From Anas platyrhynchos (Eukaryota; Chordata; Aves; Anseriformes; Anatidae): a DNA stretch of 64,000 nt. Location: contig NC_092604.1 of the NCBI RefSeq assembly GCF_047663525.1, positions 10,060,001 to 10,124,000 of the forward strand. Reading direction: 5' to 3'. Under the pieces are notes generated by a model that did no database searches, had not been told where the DNA came from, and worked only from the letters and a program-made list of their open reading frames with translations. Shown piece after piece: positions 1-11,700 of the stretch. The stretch's first letter is position 1, and the number at the start of each line of letters is the position of its first letter. Position numbers and translations under genes: made by a program.

Positions 1-3000
1 GCTCACCCTGAGCAGGGTTTTACCCTCAGCAGCACCTTCCTCCCCCAGGGAGGCACAACATGGGGCATCAGGATCAGGCCGCAGAGGTCCAGCCCGCACG
101 GGACCAGCAGGACCCAGCTCTGGGCAGCATCTCCTGGGCACCCTGTGGGACCCACGTCAGCGTCGGGGACGGCATCACCCAGTCGTGCTTCTTCATCTCC
201 ATGGAGACGTGCGAGGAGCAGCGCAGATGGTGATATGCAAAACAGAGCGAGAAATAAATCAGAGTTTGAATGCAATCAGCTGAGAATCTTGGGAAGTTTC
301 AGGTAGATTTGCTCCCCCGGCAGGCTCACCAGGATGGCTGGGCAGCACCGCATCGTCGCTGCAGCTTAACGGGCATCTCTCTCCTGCGAGATTAAATCTT
401 CCATGCCCTGCAGCAGAGAGACAATGAACTCGAGAAAGCGACTTGTCAAAAGAATAGAGCCCCGGTCCTTGGAAGGGAAAACAGCCAAAAAAAGGATTCA
501 CCAAAAAAATGATTTAAAAATTGGTTGCATTGCCCAGCTGAGGACAAATCACTGTAGCTGCCCCTCCAGAGGGGCTGAGGGAAAGGCTTTGCTGCCCTTG
601 TGTGGCCTGTGGCTCTAACCCTATCTAAAGAGGTTGTCCAGCCCCAACATGAGCCCATTCAGCTAAACCAGCAGCAATCCCTCCCAGTCGCTTAGCGTCA
701 GGTCTCTGAAGTTTGACTACCTGCACCCTGGTTCGGTAGGCACACGGCTGGAGGACAGGCTGGCGAGACCGCGACCACATCTAAAATTTCTTTCCTGTTC
801 TCCACTGTAACCCTGGCTGGGATTGCTTGACGTGCCAGAGTAGGTGAGAGAGACACTGTAAAGGACAAGTTCAAATTAAGCAGCTCTGAATATCAGGTTT
901 TCCTCCTTTCATCCAGTCACCAACCCTGACACAGAGAGGCAGGGGGTCAGGGGAGCAATGGCTCTGCCTGCACCAAGCAAGGGCTGCATCCAAGGAGGGC
1001 TTTTTAAGTCAAGGAGCTGGTGGAAAGGAAGGGCACGGGAAAGCACAAGGTTCTGCAAGCTCATCTGCCCTGTGACTGATTAGGAGCTGGCTTTGAGGTG
1101 CAGGGGCTGAGGCTGCACGGGTGCCTGATGCCTGCCTGGATGGGTTAGCTCGCTGCACCCACGTGGATGCACGGAGCCAGAGGCTGCTGGGCCTGGGGCT
1201 GCTGCCACTGCACAAGACACTGACTCCCCCAGCACATGCTGGGGGCTTGGTTTCTTGTAGCAGAATAGGAAGAAATGTAATTGAATGGGAAGCAGGGGGG
1301 TAAAGCTGCCTAAAGCAGCACGGCTATCAGCGGCAGGGCTGCTGCTGGGCCATGAGAAATAGCTCAAAGGCCCTCCTCCTGGTAGCAAGAGGACATTTGT
1401 CAGGGAGAGATGCTCTGGTCTCTGGTGATGCTGGTGCTGACTGAAGGTTTCAGAGCGGCAGGAACAAGCTCGTCGCTATCACAAGCTGGAATCTACCGCT
1501 TTTGGAGCTGCTCAGCCCTAGTGAGCCGATGAAACCAGATAGGTGGGTGCCTTCTCCTGCCTGCTCCCTGCTATTGTCAGCAAAGTGTTTACTGAGCACT
1601 TTCTGGCCTTTCCTTGGCTCAACACCATCACAGAAAGATGCTGATGCAGCCAGAGATCCTTCCATAGCGTTCTTCCCAAAGCCAGCCAGAGGCCGGCTGC
1701 CGGCACATTACTTAACACAGACAAGCCCTGCAAGGCAAGGCTACTGCCACAGCAGGCAAGGGGCAGCCGTCGTTCAGCCTCTCCTTTTGGTCCAGTCATG
1801 GGATCCTCACAAGGCCCCACTTCTTTCTTTCCTTTTTACTAAGCGCTGCACATAAGTGCGATGGCTTTGAAACCTCAGGGTTAACCGCAGTCGCTCAAAT
1901 TAGGCCCAGAGCGCTGCTCAAAGCAAGGCAGGCCGGCTTCCTCCTCCCGCTCCCTGCCCACGCCGTGTCTGAGGCAGAGCGGGCGCTGAGGCCACGCTGA
2001 GCACAGCCTCTGGGGCTGACAGGAAGGTTTCGTTTGAGGTTGGACCATGTCGGTTCTTCAAGTGGCCTCCTGCCCCTGCCTGCTGAGCCCAGCCCGGCCC
2101 TGCTCCCCCTCCTTGCTCCCGTGTGGGCCCTGAGCAGGGCCTGCAGCCTGGATGTGCTCGCAGGGAGTGGAGATGGAGGCAGGAAGCTCCAGGAGGATCC
2201 CCATCTTTTAAAGCAGCCTCTAGTGGCTGTCCTGCCCTTCCTTTGCCTGCCCAGGAAGCAGCCCAGGCTGGGGGGATCAGCCCCTCACAGCCCGCTTTGG
2301 CACCGCAACATCCACGCAGCCTCCATCTCCACACCTTCACGCCACATCTGTCACTTACATGAGCCTCCAGGAAATTGTCACATCTCATCCCCGGGCCGCA
2401 GTCAAGCTGAGAATCAGGCCTGTGGAAAATGACCCTAAAAGGTCTGCTGTAAGCAGAGAACGAGCCCCTGAAACGTTTCAGGGGTGAGGCTGCATGGCAG
2501 GGACCAGCTCGGTGGCCGATGCCCTCTGGTTCATCTTCCCCGGGACGGCCGAGTCCATCCAGAGCCCCACCAGCTCTTCCCTCCCCGGGTCTCTTTGCAG
2601 AGGGGTGCAGCAAGCCTGGAGAGCTCTGATTTGGAGGGGAGCCTGTGAGCATCCCCCGGCTGGAGCAGGGCTCCTGGCAGGGCAGCTCGGGGATCTCCTT
2701 CTGGCTGCTTTGGGTACGCATTTTCTTCCAGGGAAAGGACTCCCTCTGCCTGCTGGCTGCAGGCTCGGGCGCAGAAGGCTGCAGCAGCCCAGTGCCGTAG
2801 TGGGCAGCTCTGATCCCGCAGCCTCACATCCTGCAGCCTCACACCCCAGCCCGGTGTCCACTGCAGCCTCAGCCCAACGCCCGCCCTGGCACCCACAGGA
2901 GACTTTTTCAGGAGCCCACACTCCCATGAAAAAAAACATGAAATAAATCCTGCGAGGTGTCTTCCAGCTACAGCCAGATGCTTAGAGCTGATGAGCGAAC

Positions 3001-4548
3001 GAGCCAGTGATTACAAACACGCAGGCACTTCACGGTCATTAACTAATTAACAACCAGCCTTGCGAGATGGCCACATTAGTGCCAGGTGGTGGAGAGGAGC
3101 AGCTCATCCCACGCCACCCTGCACAGACCAGGGGAGCAATACACTCTCCCTGTCCCTCGCCCGGCTCCAACCAAGGGCTGTTTTAAGCTGCAACACCGTG
3201 CTCTGGGTGAAGGCCATGACAAGCACCCTGGTGAGCTCCAATGCAGCCCCTCCATTCCCCTCCCAAAACCCAGCATCTCAGCACAAAGCCTGGAGCCTGA
3301 GCACCGCAGCAGGGGCAAGGGAAGACGGCAGCAGGGAAGCTGTTGTGCCGTGTCCCCTTTCCCAGCCCCGGCAGCAGGACGTTCCCTGTGCCACCCATCT
3401 GCGGGGCCTGGCAGGAGTAGGAGGTGGCCGGGGTGAATTTGAGCCACAGGGCCAGCCTGGGTCATAAAAAAAAGGTCTTCAAATTATCAGCACGTGGGCC
3501 ATGGTCGCGCTGTTTTGGTGCCATTAGAATTACAGAATCAGAGAATATCCCAAGTTGCAAGGGACCCATAAGGATCTTCGAGTCCAACTCCTGGCACCAC
3601 ACAGGTCTACCCCAAAATTCAGACCATTAGGCTGCGAATATCTACCCCCTTTTTCTAGCTCAGACATTTACTTCTCCTTGGCCATTTAAACATTAGATTA
3701 GAAGTCAGTAAAAAAAACAAAACAGTTCTGTACCAGCTCTGTAAGGTGACAGAGGACTGTTCTCACTTTACTTTCTTGCTAGAAAGTGTGACCTTTCTGC
3801 CAGCCTCGCAAGCACAGAGCAGGGCGACCAGCGAGGGGCCGGGGCAGCCTTACAGCCAGCTGCCCTCTGTTTCTCTGATTACCGTAACTTCATCCCAGCC
3901 CTGCGCACAGCCTTTGAACCGGGCTCCTGCCAGGGCTGCAGAGGGATGGGTTACACTGCCAGCGCCACACGGACAGCAGGAAGGGCCAGCGGCTCACCCA
4001 GAAAGATAAGAAGTGTTTTACCAGCCGGGGCTCAAAGAAAGTCAGAGCTGAAAGTAGAAACAGGAGCCCTTGGGGCGGGAGGTAGCAAGGAGCAGGGAAG
4101 CTTTATGGTCACGCTGAGTCCTCAAGAATGGTCTTAGTTCAGAGCTCAGCCCAGCTCCCCTGTCCTTTAACCCAGAGCCCACCAGCTCTGCCCCCAAACA
4201 AGGACCTGAGGGGGATTCCTGCAGTGCTGGGCTTTCTAGGGGCTGGGGCTCCCCAAAAACCTCCCCCTACAGCCTCCCTCAGACACCAGCATGTCCCCAG
4301 CTGTTGCCAGTCCCGGAAAGGAGCTCATGGTCCTGTAGGGTCAGACTTTCACCATCAGCCCTGGAAATCTGCAAACACCCTTTTAATGGCAGGGAAGAGC
4401 TCTGCCTGCAGGGAGGGCAGAAATTCCAGTAAAAGCTGATGGGGGAGCACATTAACAACTACTTCCTCTCCTTCCTTGAAGCCTCACGTGTTTCTAAAGC
4501 AATTAATTAATGCATTATCCATAACTCGTTGTTGATGATTGATGGCAG
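1..4548 (+). other. FAM78A: FAM78A intron (3' part)
   Basis: This stretch precedes the last FAM78A exon and ends in an acceptor of the form TGGCAG just before 4549. Human FAM78A is a two-exon gene, so the roughly 108 N-terminal codons should lie upstream of the window. I searched the translations here for the expected N-terminal half and did not find it. The sequence is GC-rich to about 4.4 kb, with many short chance open frames on both strands. Apart from one CR1 fragment near 3.53-3.63 kb I see no feature. A regulatory element cannot be excluded from sequence alone. Confidence 0.75.
3528..3632 (-). mobile_element. CR1 LINE 3'-end fragment
   Basis: The plus strand reads like the reverse complement of a CR1 3' end: an imperfect ACAGAATCAGAGAAT start, then a segment resembling the usual AAGGGACC...GATCTTCGAGTCCAACTCC block, and a CACACAGGTCTACCCC tail. 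CR1 elements are typically 5'-truncated, so a short 3' fragment is expected. The sense strand is minus, opposite to FAM78A. The copy is diverged and its borders are approximate. Confidence 0.8.
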
Positions 4549-5077
4549 GTCAAGTTGGGAGCTTCCAGACCTACTGGACGGTAAAATCCAGGCCATCAGC
4601 GACTCAGACGGAGTGAACTACCCCTGGTATGGGAACACGACGGAAACCTGCACCATCGTGGGGCCCACAAAGAAGGAGTCCAAGTTCAACATCAGCATGA
4701 ACGACAACTTCTACCCGAGCGTGACGTGGGCCGTGCCCGTCAGCGAGAGCAACGTGGCCAAGCTCACGAGCATTCACCGGGATCAGAGCTTCACCACCTG
4801 GCTGGTTGCCACCAACACAGCCACCAACGAGATGGTGACCTTGCAGACTATCAAATGGCGCATGAGGCTGGGCATAGAGGTAAACCCCAGCAGACCCCTG
4901 GGGCAGCGTGCCAAGCTGCAGGAGCCCTCTGCTCAAGAGCAGCCCCAGGTCCTTAGCAAGAATGAGCCAATACCACCCAGTGCCCTTGTCAAACCCAATG
5001 CCAATGATGCTCAGGTACTCATGTGGAGGCCAAAGGATGGACCACCGCTTGTGGTGATACCTCCGAAACACCGATAA
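4549..5077 (+). CDS. FAM78A: FAM78A, last coding exon (C-terminal 175 residues)
   Basis: FAM78A is a conserved vertebrate protein of about 283 residues with no established function. This exon encodes its C-terminal 175 residues plus the last base of the preceding codon. Landmarks matching the family closely are SSWELPDL at the start, KIQAISDSDGVNYPWYGNTT, NDNFYPSVTWAVPVSESN, SFTTWLVATNT, SKNEPIPPSALVKPNANDAQ and the C-terminal VVIPPKHR before TAA. The exon begins at the acceptor GGCAG|G, where the G completes the ATG of the family's GMSSWEL segment. The in-frame ATGs at 4529 and 4535 lie in the intron and are not starts. No frameshift or stop interrupts it. The gene converges on NUP214, as in human. 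Confidence 0.96.
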
Positions 5078-8000
5078 TAAAAACCTGGCGTCCCGGCACC
5101 AGAAGGGAGAACAAACAAACAATCAAACACAGAAACAAAGCAAAACAATCACTTAGGTATTAGAATAATAACACGTGTAATCTGAGCAAAATCAAAATGC
5201 ACTTTTTAGTCATTCAACAAATGCAACCATTCTACCTTCTCCCATTGGGACGGATTTCACTGTGCTAAAGCTAAAGAGGAGACCTTGGACTGGGGTCTGT
5301 CTCATCACTGGATTCCTAAGGGAAGAAACTAACACTGATGTCTATCCGTAGAGCTTTCTTTTTTTCTTCCCTACTTTAGTTACTGTTTGAACTTCAGTCT
5401 CATTAGCTTGTCCAGACTGCCCAGAACAATAAGAACATTTTATTTGGGATTTTAAGAGTCTTTTTTTTTTTTCTTTTTCATTTTGGTTGAGAACGAAACA
5501 AGTTCCTGGAGCAAAAAGTTGACTATTTAAGATAGGGATTTATTTTTTTTAAGCTGTAAGGTTCTGAGTTGCAAATCCAAGTCATGCGGCCTTATGTAGA
5601 CTTTGCTTTGCATTGCCAAACTTTTGCCTTAAAGCTATGTTTGAAAAAAACAAACAAAAAAATATCACCAGGCAGAATGTCCTTTCTACAGAATTTTTGG
5701 GGAAAAAGTTTTGGAGCAAGGAATAGATTGTGAGCATGTCACAGGCTGATGAAAAGGGCACAAAGCGTGATCAAAAGAGAAATAAATCTTCCTGGTTTTA
5801 AAACATGGAACAAGGAAGCATGGAAGTAATCCCAGTTTCAAAGCAATGCAAATAAACCTGCTGTAGAATGGCTTTTGAGTGGGAGCTGCTAGGCCATCTC
5901 CTGCTTCGCGGAAGGGATAGGGAGCAAGCTCGCACCGCTTGCGCTTTCTGTTCCCAGTCTCCCATCGGCATTACAACGTGGAATAATCTCACAGGCAAGG
6001 CCCACAGCTGGAATCGTGGCCACAAGGGGAGAGGGGGATGCTCGGCCCGGCTAGCCCACGGGCCTGCTGCCGCCCAGCTCAGCACAGGTGGTGGTCGGGT
6101 GAGGTGCTGCAGCCCTATATTCCCATGAAATCCAAACAATAGTGCTGTAAGAAGAGCAGGATGTAAAAGGGATCCTTCTGGAGCCACTGGGGAGATGCAT
6201 GGGTGTAAGCGAGGGCAGATTTTATCGACCAGATCTACCCAGCAACAGCCAGAATTCAGGAACGGCCACGTCTAAAACCAACAGGCACCTATTCCTAGCA
6301 AACACTATAAGCAAACCTACGAAAAACTCTTCTTCCTACCAGTACAAACCATGCTGGGGTTGGTAGATCATTCTCTTCCAAATGACCTCATGATCTACAC
6401 GACTTTCAGGAATGGGGCACAGGCAGGACCGCTGGTGGGACCGTCCCCACTGGTGGGGGCACAGGGCTCTGTAGTGAAGGAGAAGGCCCGAGGTGGTGCA
6501 AGCAGGGAAAGCATGGGGTATAGATCCTCCAGGAAATAAGGTGCATGTGGAGCAGGAGGCAGGACTGGTAGGTTTTAACAAGGACCGTGTCCAGGTGGCT
6601 CCAGAGATAAGCAGAGGCACTGCTCCCGAGGAAGGAGGCGAGGGGAGGCAGCTGGCAGGGGACGGGCACGGGGCACGGGCAGAGGAAATCCACTTCCCCT
6701 TCCCTCTGCAGCTCTTTCCACTAAGATAACATTTCTTCCTCCTAGTCACAAAAGGCCTCAGGAGCTAGGACTGAGGAGAGCTCAGCGCCCAAGATCGGAG
6801 CCTGGCCCGGCCTAGCTGGTCCGGACAGGGCTCCTGAGAGGCCTCCCCTCGGAGAGGCACCGATTTGCTGCTATTGCTCCCTTCATCTTCCACACGGGAC
6901 ATTACCAACAAGAAATTCTCCCTCCTTGTTTCTCCAAAGCCATATCATCTACTTGGGCAACAGGTTCAACATCTCCCCTGCCTGGGGAAAGCTTGCCCAG
7001 AAGATCTGTCCCCCCCCACGGCAGGCTCAAACCAGCAGACAAGGATACGGGGTCCCTGTGACTTACCCCATGCCCAGGGCAGGCCATCCTCCTCCTCGCA
7101 CCACTTCCAGAGATGCTCAGCTGCCGAGCTGCCCTCTCCCCCCTCAGCGGGGGAGATCTTCACGGTAGGAAGTCCAGCATCACAAGCAGCTTGCAGACAA
7201 ACGGACTGGATCAAACCTAAATCCACGAGCCAAAGGTTGCCTAAATCTAGGCTTCGGGACTATAAAGGATGAGGCTAGGGAGGCTTTGACTTGCACAGTC
7301 GTTCTCTCTATTAAACTCCATTTTCTTACACGGATTCAAACCCTAACTACAGCTCCACTGGCACAGCCCTTCGGGACTTGTCTGTATTTTCTCCTAGGCA
7401 ATACACGCAGAAGAGGACAAAACGGGAGCTGTGGGGGAATAGCTGATAACACTTGCACACATCTTGGCTACTGCTTAGATGCACTCTGGGCAGTCTCGTG
7501 GGTGGGAGTAGAAGGGGTATTTATGTCTGGTATTCACTTTGTCTCCAGGTGCTGAGTACTTACAGTTCTCACTGATGTCAGCATGGGTCGAAAAAAGCAG
7601 ACCCGGTTGTCTTAATTAGCTGCACAAAGGAATTCCAAGGAAAGATTTCTTCTCAGTCACCAAAAATCACATTCAGGGAACACCTACGTCCTTTTCCACT
7701 TAGCTTTGTGTTGGACTCAGTCTCTCCCAGTGCGTTAAGTAAATCTGGTTCCTCCTCCTCCTCCCTCTACCTGGTGGACTGGATGCATCCATGCAATTCA
7801 ATGCTAACCTCCTGGCTAGTTTGTCCTGTTGCACTGAACAGACCCAGCTGAGTAGTAAATATAAAACTCGAATTTCACGTCGGGGTCAGCTTTGCATGGA
7901 CTTCTCCCCTCCCAAAGAACGCCTTTATCCCGTGCCTAGTTTGAAACGTGCCCCCCACCTCCATTCACACCACCAGACGCAGCACAGATAAAGGGGTGCT

Positions 8001-8700
8001 GCCTCTCCCGAGATTTCATGCTTTGTGATTAAAAGTGATGTCTTTCCAATGCTGCTTCATTGCAAAACTGACGAGGACAGATCGTTCGAATACAAGAGGA
8101 ACAGTGGCTGGAAGTGACGGGCGCTGTAGACACCGCTGCTCGTGGGGCTGGTTAGGACGGGGACCCAGGGCATCCTGCACCAAGCAGAGGCAAAGCGAGC
8201 TCCTGCTCGGGCAGCTTTGTGCAGCCAAGCCAGGGTGCAGGGGGATGCCCTGGGGGGGTGATGGAGCACCACCACGGGGCACCCTGCACCTGAGACTGCC
8301 CCAGCCCAGCGGGGCCGGCAGCCTCACCGCCCCCACCTGCGGCACCCAGCGCCGCTCCTGCTCTCCCCACCTTCCAGCTCCCAACACCCAGGAGCCCAGC
8401 AGAGCGAACCAAGGTACCGAGCAGTGGTGGGGAGGGTTAGATCTGTTCAGCCAGTGCAGCAGAGAGCGAGGCCGGCCCCGGCAGCACCCCAGGGCTGCCC
8501 GAGCACCGCGTCCTCCCGGCCATCCTTGCCCTGGTTCGCGGCGCAGCAATAAGAATCGTCCTTGGTCTTGCAGAGATACTGTGAAAACAAAACCACGATG
8601 TACCAAGTCTGGACACTTACGGCGATGTAAAAACAAAACCCTGCTTTTATAACAGACAGAAAATAAAAATAAAGTGAAATTTTCAAATGCGTCTGCCTGG
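5078..8700 (+). other. FAM78A: FAM78A 3' untranslated region (extent uncertain)
   Basis: No coding exon follows the FAM78A stop codon, so this is 3' UTR for an unknown distance. Poly(A) signals AATAAA lie at 5781-5786, 5851-5856 and as a close pair at 8662-8673; the last pair is followed by a GU-rich stretch (GTCTGCCTGGTGTCG, near 8691). The first 600 bases are A/T-rich with homopolymer T runs, which is typical of a UTR. From about 5.9 kb the sequence becomes GC-rich. Whether the UTR stops near 5.87 kb or reaches 8.7 kb needs transcript data. Confidence 0.5.
8662..8673 (+). terminator. Candidate distal poly(A) signal of FAM78A
   Basis: Two AATAAA hexamers sit back to back in an A-rich stretch. 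A GT-rich element follows about 20-35 bases later, which is the usual spacing for a cleavage site. This would give a 3' UTR of about 3.6 kb. The alternative is the single hexamers near 5.8 kb. Confidence 0.4.
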
Positions 8701-11700
8701 TGTCGTTAGGGCGGTGGCTGTTTTTACCCAAAAAGTTCCACCACCTCTGCGCTCACGTTTTCGAGACTGATAAACACCCTGTTTACCAGGAGCGCATTTT
8801 CTCTCTGTTTCAGCTCTTACGCTGCATCAGATAGAGCGAGGAGGTTTCTGGTTAAAAATACCAGCCAGCATCCTGCATTTTTCATTACCAGGCTGCCGCG
8901 TGCCTTGTGATGGAAGGACGGCGCTGCTGTGGTTGGAGCGGCTCTGGGGGCAGACAGCAGCTGAACTTCCACAGCTCAGCTCCCTGCTGCTGCTTTAGCA
9001 GAAGACAAGCAGTAGCTGGAAATGCTGCATCTGCAGAGAGGCGACCTGCCTGGAGTAAGGAGAGCCTGCTACACCCTTCTGAGGTCTTAGCCAGCCTTTG
9101 TAGCCCAAAAGCCTTTTTTGCACGCTTCTGCCAGCAGCAGCCAAGCTGCTCCCAGCCTGCAAAACGCCGGGGTGCACGTGGGCATGAAACATGAACAGCC
9201 ACGTACACGGCTTGGCGGGGCTACGCCAGCACACAGCGGCGTAACAGACACAAACGCTGCAGGGGAAGGGGGGAAGCGAAGAGCAGGGGAGAGCACAGCT
9301 CGGGAAGAGGAATTTGCACGGATGGAGCCCGCGCAGAAGGGAGGACAGGTTCTGAGTGGGATTCGTTTCCACAGTGGAAACTCTCCAGCCTCATCTGTTG
9401 ATAGCAGGCTAAATTTAGATGTCCTACTTTCGGAGGGAGGAGGGGGAGAGGGGATCCGAGGCAGCGCACAGCTGCTTGGGTGACACCCTGAAAACGCTGG
9501 GGCACTTATTGTCTGCACGGAGACACTAAAAACCTCCTGGCAGGATCAGGAGAGGGGGAAGGACGTCGGCTGCCAGACCCAGCAGAGCCGGGGTGATGCT
9601 GGAATAAATCCCCACTGCCTGTGCGCTCACAGATGCCGAGGCTCCAGCTGAAGCCGCACCTTTCTAGAGGTTTTACTGCTCGCTTCGTGATTTTCTAACC
9701 TTGGTTTGAAGCAGACAGGCAACGGTTCCTCGATTTGCAGAAATACCCTGCTTGCCTCCACCGGCCTTGCCCAGAACTTTTTGCAGGGGACTTCCCTCTG
9801 CTGACGCAAATCAGGTTTTGTTTCCTATTTCTTCTATCTCACATCTCGGTAAGCTGTGCACATGCAGCAGCTGCAAACACCAATTTTATTCCTCCTTGTT
9901 TTCAAGCTTTAAAGCAAATATTTTTCAGCAACGCACTGACATGGATTGCAGAACCTTGAAATATCTGCTCAGAACCCGTGCTGTGCCATGCGCTGCGTGC
10001 ACACAATTAAAACAGAGCTCCTCCAACAGCCGGCATCACGGCTCCTGAGGCTGCCTTTGAAACTTAGCCAAGTGCCCCCAGCAGCCTGGTGGGTGCGGAG
10101 CCCTGGCAAACACAGCAGAGCAGCGCTGGAGAGCCAGGTCCAAACTACAATAATCCGTAATTTTGGGGAACAATCCGTAATTTTGGGGCTCTCTGCATTT
10201 CCCTTCAGAATATATTAGTGGCTTGTTTCACCTCTGACCTTGCTGGTGTCCTAACACCCATTTAAACCCAGCATGTTGGCAGCAGCGAAGCTCCTGGCAC
10301 CTGCAAAGCGGAGCTGCCCAAGGCAGACCCTTTCCCACCAGCCCAATTCTTCAAGCACGGCATGACTCCAGCCCCCTTATCCAAAAGAGGGTGCTTCCAG
10401 AAGGATGCTGTGCTTAGGCAGGAGTACAGAGCACTGAGGGCAGAGCACAGCCCACGGCCCTGAGCTCCTGGTGCCTAGTAGAGCAGCTGGGTGCATGGAG
10501 AACCCGGTTGTATTATTTGAGGAAGAAGCTGGCTGGCAAGGCACTTGATTCAAATCTCGTTTGCAGGAAGCGGTGCGAGCTCAGCTGCAGGCGCTGGCTG
10601 CACAACTTGTGCCCACCCGTGATAAAGGCGTGCACAGAGGAGTCCAGGCGTTCCAGCAGGAGCCAGACGTGCTTGCAGAGGAGCTTTGCGACCTCCTGAA
10701 AGCTGCAGAAAAACGAGGTGTGGACGGTGTGAGACAGGAAACGCGCTGAGTAACCCTGGGGCCCATCAGGGAGCTGAGCCGAAACTGCACGGGCACACGC
10801 AGGTGTGCAGAGGGGAAAACCACAGCGAGATGTCCACGCTCACCCCACAGCGGGGAACATTCGGTTTTTTCCTCAATGGCTCCAAGTCCCTGGGGCCTTC
10901 CCCTTCTCCCTGGAATTGCTCCAGAAACCTCTCCAGTGCCCATGAAAGTTGGAACGGTCTCGTAGGGGGACGTGAGGAGGACCAGAGGGCTCCTCTCCCT
11001 GCTGGAGGGGGGCTGCTCAGCCCTGCCGAGCTGCCGTTGCCTCATCCCAGCCCCTGGGGCTCAACGTGACTTATTTAGGAACAAACTCCCTCAGCGCCAC
11101 CAAACGCTGCCGTGCCCAAGCCTCGTGCAGGGTTATTTTCCCTTGCATGAAATGCTGAAAGCGATGCACAAGGGCAGGCCCCATGAAAACCAAGAAGGGA
11201 TAAATAAAACATCGCTTCAGCCCGCGGGCCTGCTCTGGCAGGGATAGGGGCATGGGCAGACAGGGCGAGGGGCTCACAGCGAGACCACCAGAACTCCATG
11301 AGGCACCCACCTTCTGGAACACCAAACCTTATACTGCAAAAACAATTAAGACAAGAGATGGAATAATGTTCCTCTTTGTGATCAAGCTACGTGTGATCCC
11401 TTCCATCCCAAAAAATAAAGCCTTTTTTTTTTTTTCTTTGTTGCTCTCTCAGCCTTTGAGGAAGCAGAAATCCCCAGCCTGGTCTCTCTGAGGTTGAGGA
11501 AATCCTCCCCGTGCCTCGGGCTCCCCCCACCCACGTCTGTAGCACCACCACCAGAGCTCTGCCACGGCACAGCATCACCAGCACTCAACATCTCGGGCGA
11601 GGGGGATAAATAAATAACTGGTTTTCTTGCATCGAAAATGATTAAGAATCTCCACCTTTGAGAAAAGACTTGGAAGATTTCCTCTGTTACTGATACGGCA

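Noticed and set aside
1918..2946. Overlapping frames of 120-267 codons on both strands in the FAM78A intron
   Set aside because: GC-rich chance frames overlapping on both strands, with no recognisable domain or splice signals.
4529..4548. ATG at 4529 as the FAM78A start codon
   Set aside because: It lies upstream of a clear acceptor (TGGCAG|G), and the residues it would add do not resemble the family; the real N-terminus is in an upstream exon outside the window.
5076..5081. AATAAA overlapping the FAM78A stop codon as a poly(A) signal
   Set aside because: A signal overlapping the stop would leave almost no 3' UTR; better-placed signals follow.
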